Assembly: GCA_950295325.1 (NCBI GenBank)
Contig: OX485803.1
Location: 9,300,001 to 9,364,000 of the forward strand
Direction of reading: 5' to 3'
DNA from: Polytrichum commune
Lineage: Eukaryota; Streptophyta; Polytrichopsida; Polytrichales; Polytrichaceae
Length of the DNA: 64,000 bases
Both the position numbers and the translations under genes were made by a program. Positions 24,001 to 33,932 of the stretch are shown here, piece after piece. Each line of letters opens with the position of its first letter. The stretch's first letter is position 1. Under the pieces are notes generated by a model that was given only the letters and a program-made list of their open reading frames with translations, was not told where the DNA came from and ran no database searches.

Positions 24001-25440
24001 GTTTGTTTAGAAGCAAGTTAACTACATTCTAGGTGTCATTAGTATGCAAATTTGAGCCATCTGTCTAAGAAAAATCAAATTGCATTAATTGCACTCCAAG
24101 TTGTGTTTGTAGCTCCTACACCGTGAAGACAACATCCATTCTCCTTGAGCCAAAACACTTTAGATTTTGTGAGTTTGAGCTTCATATATGGATCTCCAAC
24201 AACCTTTCAATAGAAAATATACCTCGTTCAAGCAATGTGGTAGCTTGTGAATACATTGTGTGGATGTTTTTGGTGAGTAGTTGCAATTCTCGTGGTTTTG
24301 TTTCTTGAGCTTGCAACTTTGCACAAATAGTAGAATTGGAGGGCATAACATCGACTGGAAGAAAATGATTCATTCAAATTTGTAAGTGATGATGCTCCAG
24401 TTCTCAATTCAAATGGTTTTGGATAGCTTCATGTGATGATATGGTCTGGTGGTCATGTTGTGTTGATGAATTGAGATGGTATGGAGAAGATATTGAGTTC
24501 AGGATGTTCTTGATTAAAGTCACATGCTCTTGACTTTTTCACATTAATTAGATTGGACTAGAGTAGTGCTAAAGTATATTTACTTCTAAATGGTTTTTGA
24601 AATAAGAGGTGTTTTGGTTTTGACTTCACTTGTGCTCCTGGTGGGCTTCAGACCCTAACATTACCAAACCCAATGAAGCTTATTGTGGATCGGATATCAA
24701 GGCCCGTCAAAGGGTGGGTAGGGCATCAGGGCCTCGGGGGCCGAGACCTGCCCCTGCCCACAGCTGAGCCTATGCCGGCCCGGGCCAGAGTGCCACAGTG
24801 GACCGCCAGGACCCTCCCTCCACACATGCAGACATGCATGTTGGACCCGCATGGCACATACCCATGACCCAGGAGAGGTCTCTACATGACTTGCCCAATC
24901 AATTGGATTTGGACTAGCAAGATTTGGTGTCACCTACTCCCATTCCTTCACTTGGTGTAGCTTGAAATTTGGGGGAGGAACTTGACGGTGGGGTTGTGAG
25001 TTGGTGGACAACCTGGGCATGTCGTCGCCTTAGTCAAGCACTCTGCGTTGGTGATAGTGGCCCATGCACGGCAAGTATGTGGGGCGTCAAAGGTAGTACT
25101 AGAGGCAGGAGCATTGGCCGACAACTACTCTTTGGCAACACGCAGAGGAGTTGTTGGAGGGGTGTAGAACTCCTCATCACTCGAGATGTCATGAATTGGT
25201 CCAATGGCATCAAAAAATCCGCAAAACCATTTCCAAACAGTTGCACTTACGCGTGCTACGTTTAGGGGTGCCATGGTGTAGGAAAGGAGGTAGTAGGCAA
25301 GATTCCATCCGAGAGGCTATGCGCTAGTGCGTGGAGTTGCACATAACTATGCACCCTAGAGGGGATAGTGAATCAAGATAGGGTGGAAGTTTAGAAGAGG
25401 AAAAAGGCATGCCCTTTATATGGGCAATGCTAGAAGTTCG
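21066..25440. other. Anonymous DNA, no supported genes
   Basis: About 4.4 kb. It holds a 9-bp tandem repeat (CTCCCAAGC, about four copies) at 22520-22550 and a GC-rich patch at 24690-24900. A 100-codon - strand frame at 23007-23309 reads plausibly but matches no family I recognise. No other signal. Confidence 0.4.
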
Positions 25441-25450
25441 TCCTACATGT

Positions 25451-25513
25451 GGGAAAGGCTCTAACATGTGCACTCGTCTGTAACATGTGCACTTATCTAT
25501 AACATGTGCACGT
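25451..25513. repeat. 18-bp tandem repeat, three copies
   Basis: Three consecutive imperfect copies of a unit containing TAACATGTGCAC, just left of the pogo/Tigger element. Confidence 0.8.
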
Positions 25514-25538
25514 TACAAAACAATGTTGACCAACATTA

Positions 25539-26531
25539 CAGTCCTACCTCTTTAATACGACACTCGATAATACAACAACCTTGATATTATGACACAAATT
25601 TCGTAAACCAAACTTCCTAGTTCAAATCTACCTCTATACTACGACTATGACAATGTTAATACGACACTCCTAGACCCCCCCAAATGTCATATTATAGAGG
25701 TAATAAATGCATTTATATGGTGGGTCCCACACACTTATATATACATAAATACATAATTTATTTTAAATTCATAAATCTTATACATATGAAGTTTGGATTA
25801 AGGAAGTTTAAATGTAAAATGATGAAATAAACATGAAAACCATGGGAACTAGGTTCTCTTTCTAAAACCCTACTCATGAGGACCAAAGAGAAAAATCGAG
25901 ATTGATCAAGGAGTCCGAAGACCTAGCCCTTCTTATATCAAAACTGCAGCTTGGATAAGATGAGATGCCATTTGAAGAGTATGTGGTAATGGAAGGTGAA
26001 GACATCATTGAGGCTGAATATTGCATGTCAGAGCTGGTTGATATGGCCTTACGACAGATAATAGAGCCAGTTAGTTTGGACCTTACTGCTGAGACCGTAA
26101 ACCCTTTAGATGTTGATGAGAGACCTCCACCTATTGTGAAACTGACGGATGCTCAACAACATGCTCAGCTATTAGCTACATTTTTTATGGACAATTCATT
26201 AGACTTCACTCCCGCAAATCTGATGAAATTGCAGGGCATCATAGAGAAGCTCAATAAGATATATGTTGCTAACTTGAAGTGACAACATCAGCGGATTATT
26301 GATTCCTTCTTCAAGTCCACATAGGTTTAGTGAGGAGAATTTGCATATTTGTAATACATTTGAAAGAATACTCATTTTTACATATGGAAAAATATCTCAA
26401 GTGTGTTTTTATGAAGTACCTCGTTATTGTGACAACCATGTCCAATTTGTCATTTCATTGAATATGTGACACCTCGATAATACGACCTTTTTCTCGTTTC
26501 CCAAACGTGTCATATTAAAGAGGTAGGACTG
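25539..26531 (+). mobile_element. pogo/Tigger-like DNA transposon, internally deleted
   Basis: The ends are inverted repeats starting CAGTCCTACCTCTTTAATA (left 25539, right complement ending 26531), with one mismatch over about 24 bp. They are flanked by TA on both sides (25537-25538, 26532-26533). TA duplication and CAGT ends are hallmarks of Tc1/mariner pogo/Tigger elements. Sub-terminal copies of TAATACGACA-like motifs recur in both orientations. At 993 bp it is far shorter than an autonomous element; only the transposase C-terminus (25965-26282) remains. It inserted 6 bp beyond the stop codon of the MULE transposase relic, so it is younger than that MULE. Confidence 0.85.
25965..26282 (+). 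pseudogene. C-terminus of a pogo/Tigger (DDE_1/CENP-B-like) transposase
   Basis: An open frame of 105 codons begins with an ATG 6 bp after an in-frame TAA. It aligns by eye to the - strand frame in the element at 39206-40253: FEEYVVMEGED vs LEYINMEGEDD, PPPIVKLTDAQQHAQ vs ESKVVKLSNAQKYAK, EKLNKIYVANL vs EKIHDKLIRIGIAHL. After the TGA the same frame continues through QRIIDSFFKS, a PCNA-interaction (PIP) box QxxIxxFF. A PIP box has been described in Drosophila pogo transposase. The catalytic DDE core and DNA-binding domain are absent. Confidence 0.6.
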
Positions 26532-28404
26532 TACACATCTACCTTTGACACGCTAGGAAGTCCTTCCGCTTGAGAGACATGTTACTGCCATCGTCGTTGG
26601 GACTGAAATGTAGTTCCGCTTGCGATGGCTCCACCAATCCTTGTTTGATATGAGCCAACAATGTTTGTTGTTTCCCCCGGACGATGTGCAAGTCAGCTAG
26701 GATGTGTTTTAGCAAGAAAGTATCGCATGTGACATCATCCATAAATTTAGCTACAAGGTTGCGGACACGGGTCTCCATGTCCTCCCCACATGGGGTGAGA
26801 CACTCGCTAGTAGTACCATGTAGACCTGTCGTGGCATGGTGAGATGGTCCAATATCATAACAATCATTTGGAAAATGTACGACATGATCTAGCATGTTGG
26901 CACGACCTCCCTCACATGTGCCTGCAAGGGATCCACAATAACGTGTAATTGTTCCTTCTGCAAAGTTGGGATGGACTAACATGAGGAATTTTATTTGATG
27001 TTTGCATATGTTGCCCTTAAGTGCCCATACACAATCACAACAACCCCATTCACAGTCCGGGCTATATACAAAGTGCAATTTGGTTGTGTTGTTCATGGAC
27101 GTTACCAATGCCGGACTGTCATTTGCAATGGGGAGGGTGACACAACTGTCAGGGATTTCTCTAGCTTTGACCACTGCGTTGATAACAAATTGCTCTTGTT
27201 TCAAGTTGGGGACAAACCTGTGTTGTTTCCTCATTGCCTGGTACCAGTAATGGGAGAGGATTTCCTCTATCAACTCGTATATGACCCATTCCAAGCGGCG
27301 CCCATGCGCTCTACCTTTTGATGCACGCAAGGTGGCTTTAAAATTAGAGTGGTAGCTCTCAATTTATCGCGCACCTCTCCATAAGGAGTGCTCAAAACAC
27401 CATGGGCACAAGGGGGATCCCGGAGAGACACACGGGATTTGTGGCGCCGTTGGTGAGAGGGCCCAAGTGATTCTAGTGTGGGTGAGGACCCCGGACGTTG
27501 GGAACGCCTCCCATTCATGGAGACTAGGAGACACGAGGGTAAGGCCATCATCTATGCGTAGCTTGTGGCATGTAGATTCTAGAATGCTCAAGAACACCTC
27601 AATCGAAGGTGTGAGCTAAAAATTATGGCAATTTGAGTGGGGCGTTGTGCTAGAGGCTTATATGGGTGAGGTGGTGTGGCCTCACCCATCCGAGGCCGAA
27701 TGGCACGGCCTCCATGGGCATTGGCCCAATGTGAGGCCATAGTTGCCTAGTATGCTTCGGGTTGTTGTAGTGTTACTTTGGCAATGCAATGATTAACATA
27801 AGATTGGACTTCCATGGATGGAAGTCTACATCTAAGAATTGGTTACCGATTAAGGGGTAAGTCCCGGAAGCAAGTAGGAGGGTGTGAGGCCAAACCACCC
27901 ACCCTTAAGCGTCCTAGTCTGGGTGAGGGAATGGGTATCACACTGTGTTCGCGTAATTCCATCTTACCAAATGTATAAGGATCCAATACATTTCTCATCA
28001 ATTCGAGTACACCAATTTATTCCATAACAGGATTACAAATGTTTAGAAACACTCTTCTCTCTCATGGCGCTATTAGCGTACTCAAGTACAATCCCACACA
28101 ACTCAATCACAAGTACGTCTCCTATTACCACCTTATAATGTATAGTGGTCCACCAATTTGCTAATAACTAAACATCTAACTAACATTACGTGCTCACTCT
28201 ATTCACTAGCTATAACCTAATCTATTGTCCACCTCGTATGCTACTCCTCCCTTTATAATATTGCAATCTCAACCCCCTTGGACAATTACCTAGGTCCCAC
28301 ACTAATTCAAGGTATACAACCTTGCTCCAAAACCACACGTCCTCTTAATCTAATTAACTAAGTGTCTCCATTACAAGCTGCCGAGGGACTTCCGTCAGAA
28401 CGAC

Positions 28405-28572
28405 ACCAAATTGTAGCTGCCCAGTAGAAGTAACCAGATTGCAGCCTCCCAGTAGAAGTAACCAGATTGCAACCTCCCAGTAGAACTGCCCAGATTGCAG
28501 CCTCTCAGTAGAACTGCATAGATTGCAGCATCCCAGTAGAACTAACCAGATTGCAACCTCCCACTAATAAAC
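28405..28572 (+). repeat. 28-bp minisatellite, six units
   Basis: Six consecutive units of exactly 28 bp start at 28405, 28433, 28461, 28489, 28517 and 28545. The consensus begins ACCAGATTGCAGCCTCCCAG and ends TAGAACTA. Units differ by 2-6 substitutions and there are no indels between units. Confidence 0.92.
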
Positions 28573-28743
28573 TCCCCTCACCAACTGATTATTCTTGCAT
28601 CTCCTTAATTTCCAACAAACCCCCTAAGTAATCATTCCAACAAAACTCACTAATCCTAATAAACTACTACCTAATTTCCACCTTAATCAACTATATTTCT
28701 AAGTTCCCCCTAATCAACTATATTTTTTCCACACTACCAAACC

Positions 28744-28800
28744 CACACACACACACACACCCAAGAGAGAGAGAGAATGAGAGAGAGAGAGAGGAGGAGG
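28744..28800. repeat. (CA)n and (GA)n microsatellites
   Basis: CA tract 28744-28761, then two GA tracts (28764-28776, 28780-28793) running into GGA repeats. Confidence 0.9.
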
Positions 28801-29825
28801 AAGGGAGGGCACCCAAGACCACAAACCCCTCAACCTTCTCCTACTTAGTAGGACCTTATCCTATCTACTAACTCCCTATCCCCTTAACCAACAAGAACAT
28901 GTTCTAATTCAAATATTTAAATCAAAGGTACTTCCCCTTGCTTCATCAAACACTACTCCCCTAATCAAAACACTTCCTAATTCTACTAATCCTCTACTTA
29001 ACCACACAAAATGGCTTAAGACCTAAACATAAATCCACACTAAGCCTCACTCTTTTTATACTTTTGATTGTTTCAATAACACTCCAATTACACTTCTAAT
29101 TGAATTCTAAACATAAAACAAATATGAACATTCATTTTGGGCTCATAGAGGGTTGGTTCCCCTCTTATGAACTATAAGGTCCGGGGTAGGAGGAGCTAAC
29201 CATTAGCATGGCGGAATGCAAAGGGTTAGCGCTCATAACCTTTGCTGAAAATGAAAATTGGCAAGATTTTTAAGGGGGCTAGCAAGGGTTGCGACACAAC
29301 TGCAGCATTTGTGTCATGCCCAACATATGATAGGTTACGATGGCCCACAAACTACATTTGGGTCTTGTCTGTCCATTTTTTGTCGGAGTAAGCCCAAAAA
29401 TTGCTCACAATGGGGAAACTATCTCTAAGAGCATTCAATTGCCGAATGGCCTAAGGTCCCATTCCATCTCATTGGGGGCACTTTGTGTCGTACATGATAT
29501 GGCCCAATCCCTTAAGCACCCTAGCCCGTATAGCATGGTTTTTGATTTTTGCTACCGCTTGCTTCAACCATGCACGACGAACATACCAAAGGCATAAGAA
29601 TACTTTAACTCCCGGCCACACAGATTACAACCCTCCAATTTCAACCTGCGCACAATTTGTAATGAATGCATTCAGCGCCCAATCAGGTTGTACGGACACC
29701 AACTCTTTGGCTAGTGCCTTCATCCATGGCTCAAGATCATGTTGCTTGGAACTAGAAGTAATAATGTACGCCACGGGCACTCCATTGAACCAGTCATCAA
29801 ATACCATCAAGGTGTACAACGGAAA

Positions 29826-29960
29826 CTGCAAAGAAAAAGAAAACAACATGTTACAATTTAGAGGAAACCTAAGAAAAAACAACCAAAAGTTTTACGGCAA
29901 ACTACTTAGCGGAGGCATGGTGTGTAACATGTTGATAGTGGGTCTATGATAACAACAAAC
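29826..29960 (-). other. Intron in the MULE transposase relic
   Basis: On the - strand, AACAAG|GTTTGT opens and TTTGCAG|TTTCCG closes a 135-bp phase-0 intron. Both flanking exon segments read in frame into conserved transposase blocks (..ATNENK and FPLYTL..). Confidence 0.7.
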
Positions 29961-30369
29961 CTTGTTCTCATTAGTTGCAAACGTGACATCAATTGAGACA
30001 ACATTTTTATGCCCATGCTTTAGCATCATATCTTGTTGCCAAGATGTTTGGATGCCAATTGTGAATGGAATATTATCACGTATAATAGCTCCGTGAACAT
30101 GTACGCTTGACTCTTTGTAGTAAAAAACGAGAAAGGGATGTTCCTGCACCCACATGCGCATATATTTTGTATCATTGTTGTCGTGTTTGTATGTCTCTAT
30201 TGCAAGGCACCCAACAACATTACATATGTCTTACTTAGAAATGAAGAGGTCCCAAGTTAGCTCCTCCCCTCGCTCGCGCGCTTCCATGAAGTATTTTTTG
30301 TGTTTTACCATTATTTGGGGGATAGACAAACCTAAGAGCAAATGATACATGATGAATTCCTGGACGAAT

Positions 30370-32059
30370 AGCTACCCACTAGATCACCACCGCTGACATA
30401 AACTGTATCCACAAAAATCACAACATAAATATATGGACAATTATTATTATTTAATGCATACTTATTGAGCCTAATGTCTACCATATGGGAGTCCAATATT
30501 CGACGGAAATACGGAAATACGGATTTATTTTCTGTATTTTATCCTTCTTGTATGAGGATAATAGGGTCTCTTAGGATAAATTAATTGTACTAGGAAATAG
30601 GGCATTCTAAATCCGCCTCGCGCGATGAAAAAGATAAAAAAAATATTATTACCGATCTGTCAAAATTGGATTAGGGGGACCATTTGATCATGGTCCGGAC
30701 CAAGTAACGGTTGCGCCAAGATTAACCAACGGTCCGGAAGTGGCGGTTACAACGGATTTATGACAGTTGGGGGAAAACTGTCGGAAAACAGTTGGCAACC
30801 GTTTTCCGTTAAAACGAACGGTGTGGTACTTTTGGGCCACCCCCTTTCGAGGGAGCCTAAAAGTATCACACAAGCCCTTCGGTGAAGGTGGCCTGCATTT
30901 GCAGGCGCCCAAGCCGAACCCGGATGATAGGTGTATAACGTGAGTAGTTAGATTTTTAAGGGAGATTAAATATGCGTCGTAGTACCTCCGGAGGTTAGGC
31001 CTTAGTTTTTTACTAGTGTGGCTTTAAACTCCACTAACAAATTTCATATCTAGTTCTAACCTTAACCTACAACCTATTCTACGCGCAGACGCACCAGCCT
31101 TGAAACCAAGGCAATCCTAATTTGTGAATTGGGATGGTTCTGATACACCCAACCGGGTGTGACTCATACCACCCTAACTCAACGAACGGAATAACGACAA
31201 TTTGATGGACCATTCAATTCTTCCTATTTCTTTATTTATTTCTATTTAGTTTTCTAAGCGGGGGAACTTGGCCTAAGTCCCACCCTTCACACAAATTCCT
31301 TCTTAATTACTTACTTTTGTTTGCACGTCCTAACTTACTACATTAACATATTAGGCATCACCCCTTACCTCGGGTCTCTTGCCAACAAGGGTTTACGATT
31401 TATTTTGTATGTTTTGATTGTTAAATGTGTTTACACTGGATAGACCACGAAATGCAACTCAATGGGACCAGGGTGACGGGCGACCTGTAGGTTCAACCTG
31501 TTGCGCAATCTTCATAAATTGGGGCCATTACTCCCAATCTATGGGGCCAACAACATAATAGTGGATTCGCGGGTCATTAACCCCACCTTTCCACCAACAA
31601 CATTCAGAGTGGTCGTGTCGGTGATTAATCCGACTTACCACACACGAAACTTGCTAATAAATGAAGCTACTACCACAAAACATACCAAGGGCCCCGAAAA
31701 CAATGGAATTGGGTACTCCCTTGGCGGTCAAGTGGTCAAGCCACTTGACCTTACGAGATAGGTGAGTGGGTTTAGAGATGCGTACCTTAGCCGTGCTCCC
31801 TCCAATCCTAACTGGAAGGCTTAAGGTTAGTTAATTTACCTCAATTTTCCTCGGTTGATTTGGGCTTGATGTAGGCCGAGCCGCTACCTCCTTCCTTGCT
31901 CCACTTTCCGAGCGTCGACCTTGCCTCCTTCTTTGTAACTAGTTTGGTAGTAAGCGTACCTTAGTTAACAATTAAAATATAAAGTGTTATTCTGCCCTGT
32001 AATTTAATCCTAAGCATAATTTTTATACTTAGTGCACCAAATTATCTTTCCAATGATCT
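30370..32059. other. Non-coding DNA of mixed composition
   Basis: It begins with a short GGAAATAC repeat near 30505-30525. 30670-30950 is GC-richer and contains GGTCCGGA blocks and pairs such as AACGGTTGCG and CAACCGTTTTCCG. It may be LTR or leader sequence of the element with the gag-like ORF at 33933, but I cannot find a matching second LTR. Confidence 0.3.
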
Positions 32060-32830
32060 AAAAATCACTCTAATCGGATAAGAAATGCAAAAGTTATGAG
32101 GGTTGGAAGTGTGAGGTCGATTCAACCGACCCTTCCAACCCACCTATCTACCTTCTAACTTCAAAAATTCATAGCACATTCCTTACTACTTGGATCTAGG
32201 CTTTCCTTATACCATTGGAAAGCTATGAACAAGCTCTAACTAGAAAAATTATGACATCAGCAGGTTAAGCTAATAGAAATTCAGCGGACTCCTTGTAACA
32301 CAGCAGTCAATCAAGAAGGCTTAAACTATGTATCTCGCCTTCAACAATTCATATCTAATTCAAATCTTAGTCAAATCAAACGTTCTATATGACCCTGGAG
32401 AGATATTAAAAAGATGTATTTGATAAAAATATGTGATTAGAAAGGTAAGCCGAAGTGAACCCAGCAGGTCCTCTGTAATGCAGCAGTCAACCAAAAGTTC
32501 TCAAACTATGTGTCCCATCTTGCACAATTCATATCTAATTCAAATCATGCTCAAATCAAATGTTCTAAGCCATTTTGGAAAGCTACACAAAAGTTCTACT
32601 TGGGAAAAATATAATTTCTTGGAATTAAAATTCCTATTGGGCTCGCAGGTCTGATCCAGCAGCCGCTACCCACAAGACCACCCAGTTTTTCTACTCCATC
32701 TTTGAAAATCCATAACTAATTGTCATCTCAACCAAATCACAAATGGGAAACGGCTATGGATAGCTATATGAAATCTCTCTAAGAGAAAAATGATAAGTAT
32801 CTTGTTCTAGCTTTTGAACTAAGCCTTCAG
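32060..32830 (+). repeat. Degenerate 180-bp tandem repeat, about four units
   Basis: The landmark AATTCATATCTAATTCAAAT or its variants recurs at about 32166, 32345, 32526 and 32707, giving periods of about 179-181 bp. CAGCAGTCAA..., CAAATCAAA and GGAAAGCTA landmarks repeat at matching offsets. The units are strongly diverged and non-coding. It lies upstream of the gag-like ORF and may be part of that element's leader. Confidence 0.65.
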
Positions 32831-32939
32831 GGCATTGGCAGATGAGGTCTATAATGCCTCTACTCAAAACTCTACCATCCAACCTACCTCTACAAAAAAA
32901 GGAATAATTTTGTTGGTGTGTTAATAAACACACAACCTA

Positions 32940-33620
32940 ACTAGGAGAGAGAGTAGAGGAGGTTCTCAAGTCTTTCTTTTAGACCATTGAGAATACATGC
33001 TAAAGGATTTTTTCCTAACTACATTGAAGCAGGGCTTCGCCCAAAAACTAGAGAAAGAAAGAGAGCTACAAGGTGGAAGGAGGGGTTTTTAAACCCTCTC
33101 ACAAAAGGGTTGGACCCCTCCTCCACCGGATCCATTTTTCAAACCCTTTCCCGAAATTTTGGCTCGGGGGTTTTCCCGGTTGAGGTTGCCATCCTCTCGC
33201 CGAGGTGGCTCCGACAGAAAACCTTTAGAAATCTTTCTAATTTTTCCGCCATCGAGTTGGCAAGGGGGCAAGTGGGCAAGTAGCCCCCTTGCTCTCTTTC
33301 TTTTTTGTCTTCAAAAGTCTTCAAGCCGATTTTATCTTCTTACCTAAACCACCTCTAATAGTCTTGTGTGCCTCACACTAACTAATAAACTAACACTTGC
33401 TTAGCTAGCATTTACTAACATTTGCTTAATAGCTAGCATCTACTAATATTTGCTTAGCTAGTTGTTTTTACTAGCTAGCATATTTTTTTCTACTTTGCTA
33501 TCTTCTAGCACTACTTAGTTTCATTTTGACCTTCCTTCTTCTAGGCTAAATGCTAAATGAACTAATTTTCCCTAAATTCCCTATCAATTCTAACTTTTAA
33601 TGCTAACATTCTAACTAAAA
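32940..33620. other. Non-coding stretch before the GC-rich block
   Basis: Short repeats of the TTGCTTAGCTAG / CTAGCATTTACTAA type at 33395-33480; otherwise no coding signal. Confidence 0.4.
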
Positions 33621-33932
33621 GTGATCCCGCAGAGTGGTGGACCACTCAAAGGGTTCACAAACGGTAACAAGGGAAGGGAGAGGGAGGAGGGATATTTAAG
33701 GGTCCCTTCCTTCTCCTCCCCACTTTTTTTTGCAAGAAGAAAAAATGTTGAGAGAACGAGTGGTGAGGCTGTTTTTTTTTCGAGCCGCCAGCAGTTGGAT
33801 TGTTGGGACTCTGTAATTTCCAGTTACCGGCAGTTGGCTTGCCGGGACTCTGTAGCACTTGGGTGGAAGAGAGGGAATCCGGAGGGGAGAGAGTTTCCGT
33901 AGTCGAGACCGAAGTAGAGAGAAGATAGGAAC

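Larger units (their letters stand above)
27363..29302. other. 1.94-kb interruption of the MULE coding region
   Basis: Lies between the ..HDTNAAV and IESYHSN.. segments, which would be adjacent in the intact protein. It could be an insertion or a large degenerate intron; I find no convincing target duplication or canonical splice pair. It contains the 28-bp minisatellite, (CA)n and (GA)n tracts, and at 27371-27415 a stretch similar to 50778-50825 (shared AACACCATGGGCACAA). It has no coding signal. Confidence 0.5.
26539..30369 (-). pseudogene. MULE/FAR1-like transposase with SWIM finger, broken
   Basis: The - strand carries, in order: VQEFIMYHLLLG to about 30365; EELTWDLFISK then a TAA (30231-30233) in place of a residue; DICNVVGCLAIETYKHDNND; FLVFYYKESS; and WQQDMMLKHGHKNVVSIDV with TFATNENK. 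A phase-0 intron (29826-29960, GT..TTTGCAG) follows. Then come FPLYTLMVFDDWFNGVPVAY, AFITNCAQVEI, a TAA (29625-29627), VFLCLWYVRRAWLKQ, SFPIVSNFWAYSDKKWTDK and VGHRNLSYVGHDTNAAV. The protein then jumps about 1.94 kb to IESYHSNFKATLRASKGRAHG and a 263-codon stop-free C-terminal part (26539-27327). This holds a SWIM zinc finger C-x-C-x8-C-x-H (CDCVWALKGNICKH). Domain order is that of Mutator-like/FAR1-type transposases. Several stops and shifts make it non-functional, while the C-terminal part is intact. Confidence 0.75.

Noticed and set aside
24690..24933. GC-rich frames on both strands as coding exon
   Set aside because: Both strands are open because of composition; no domain or splice evidence.
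28405..28572. CRISPR array
   Set aside because: The units are contiguous 28-bp repeats without unique spacers, in a plant transposon context.
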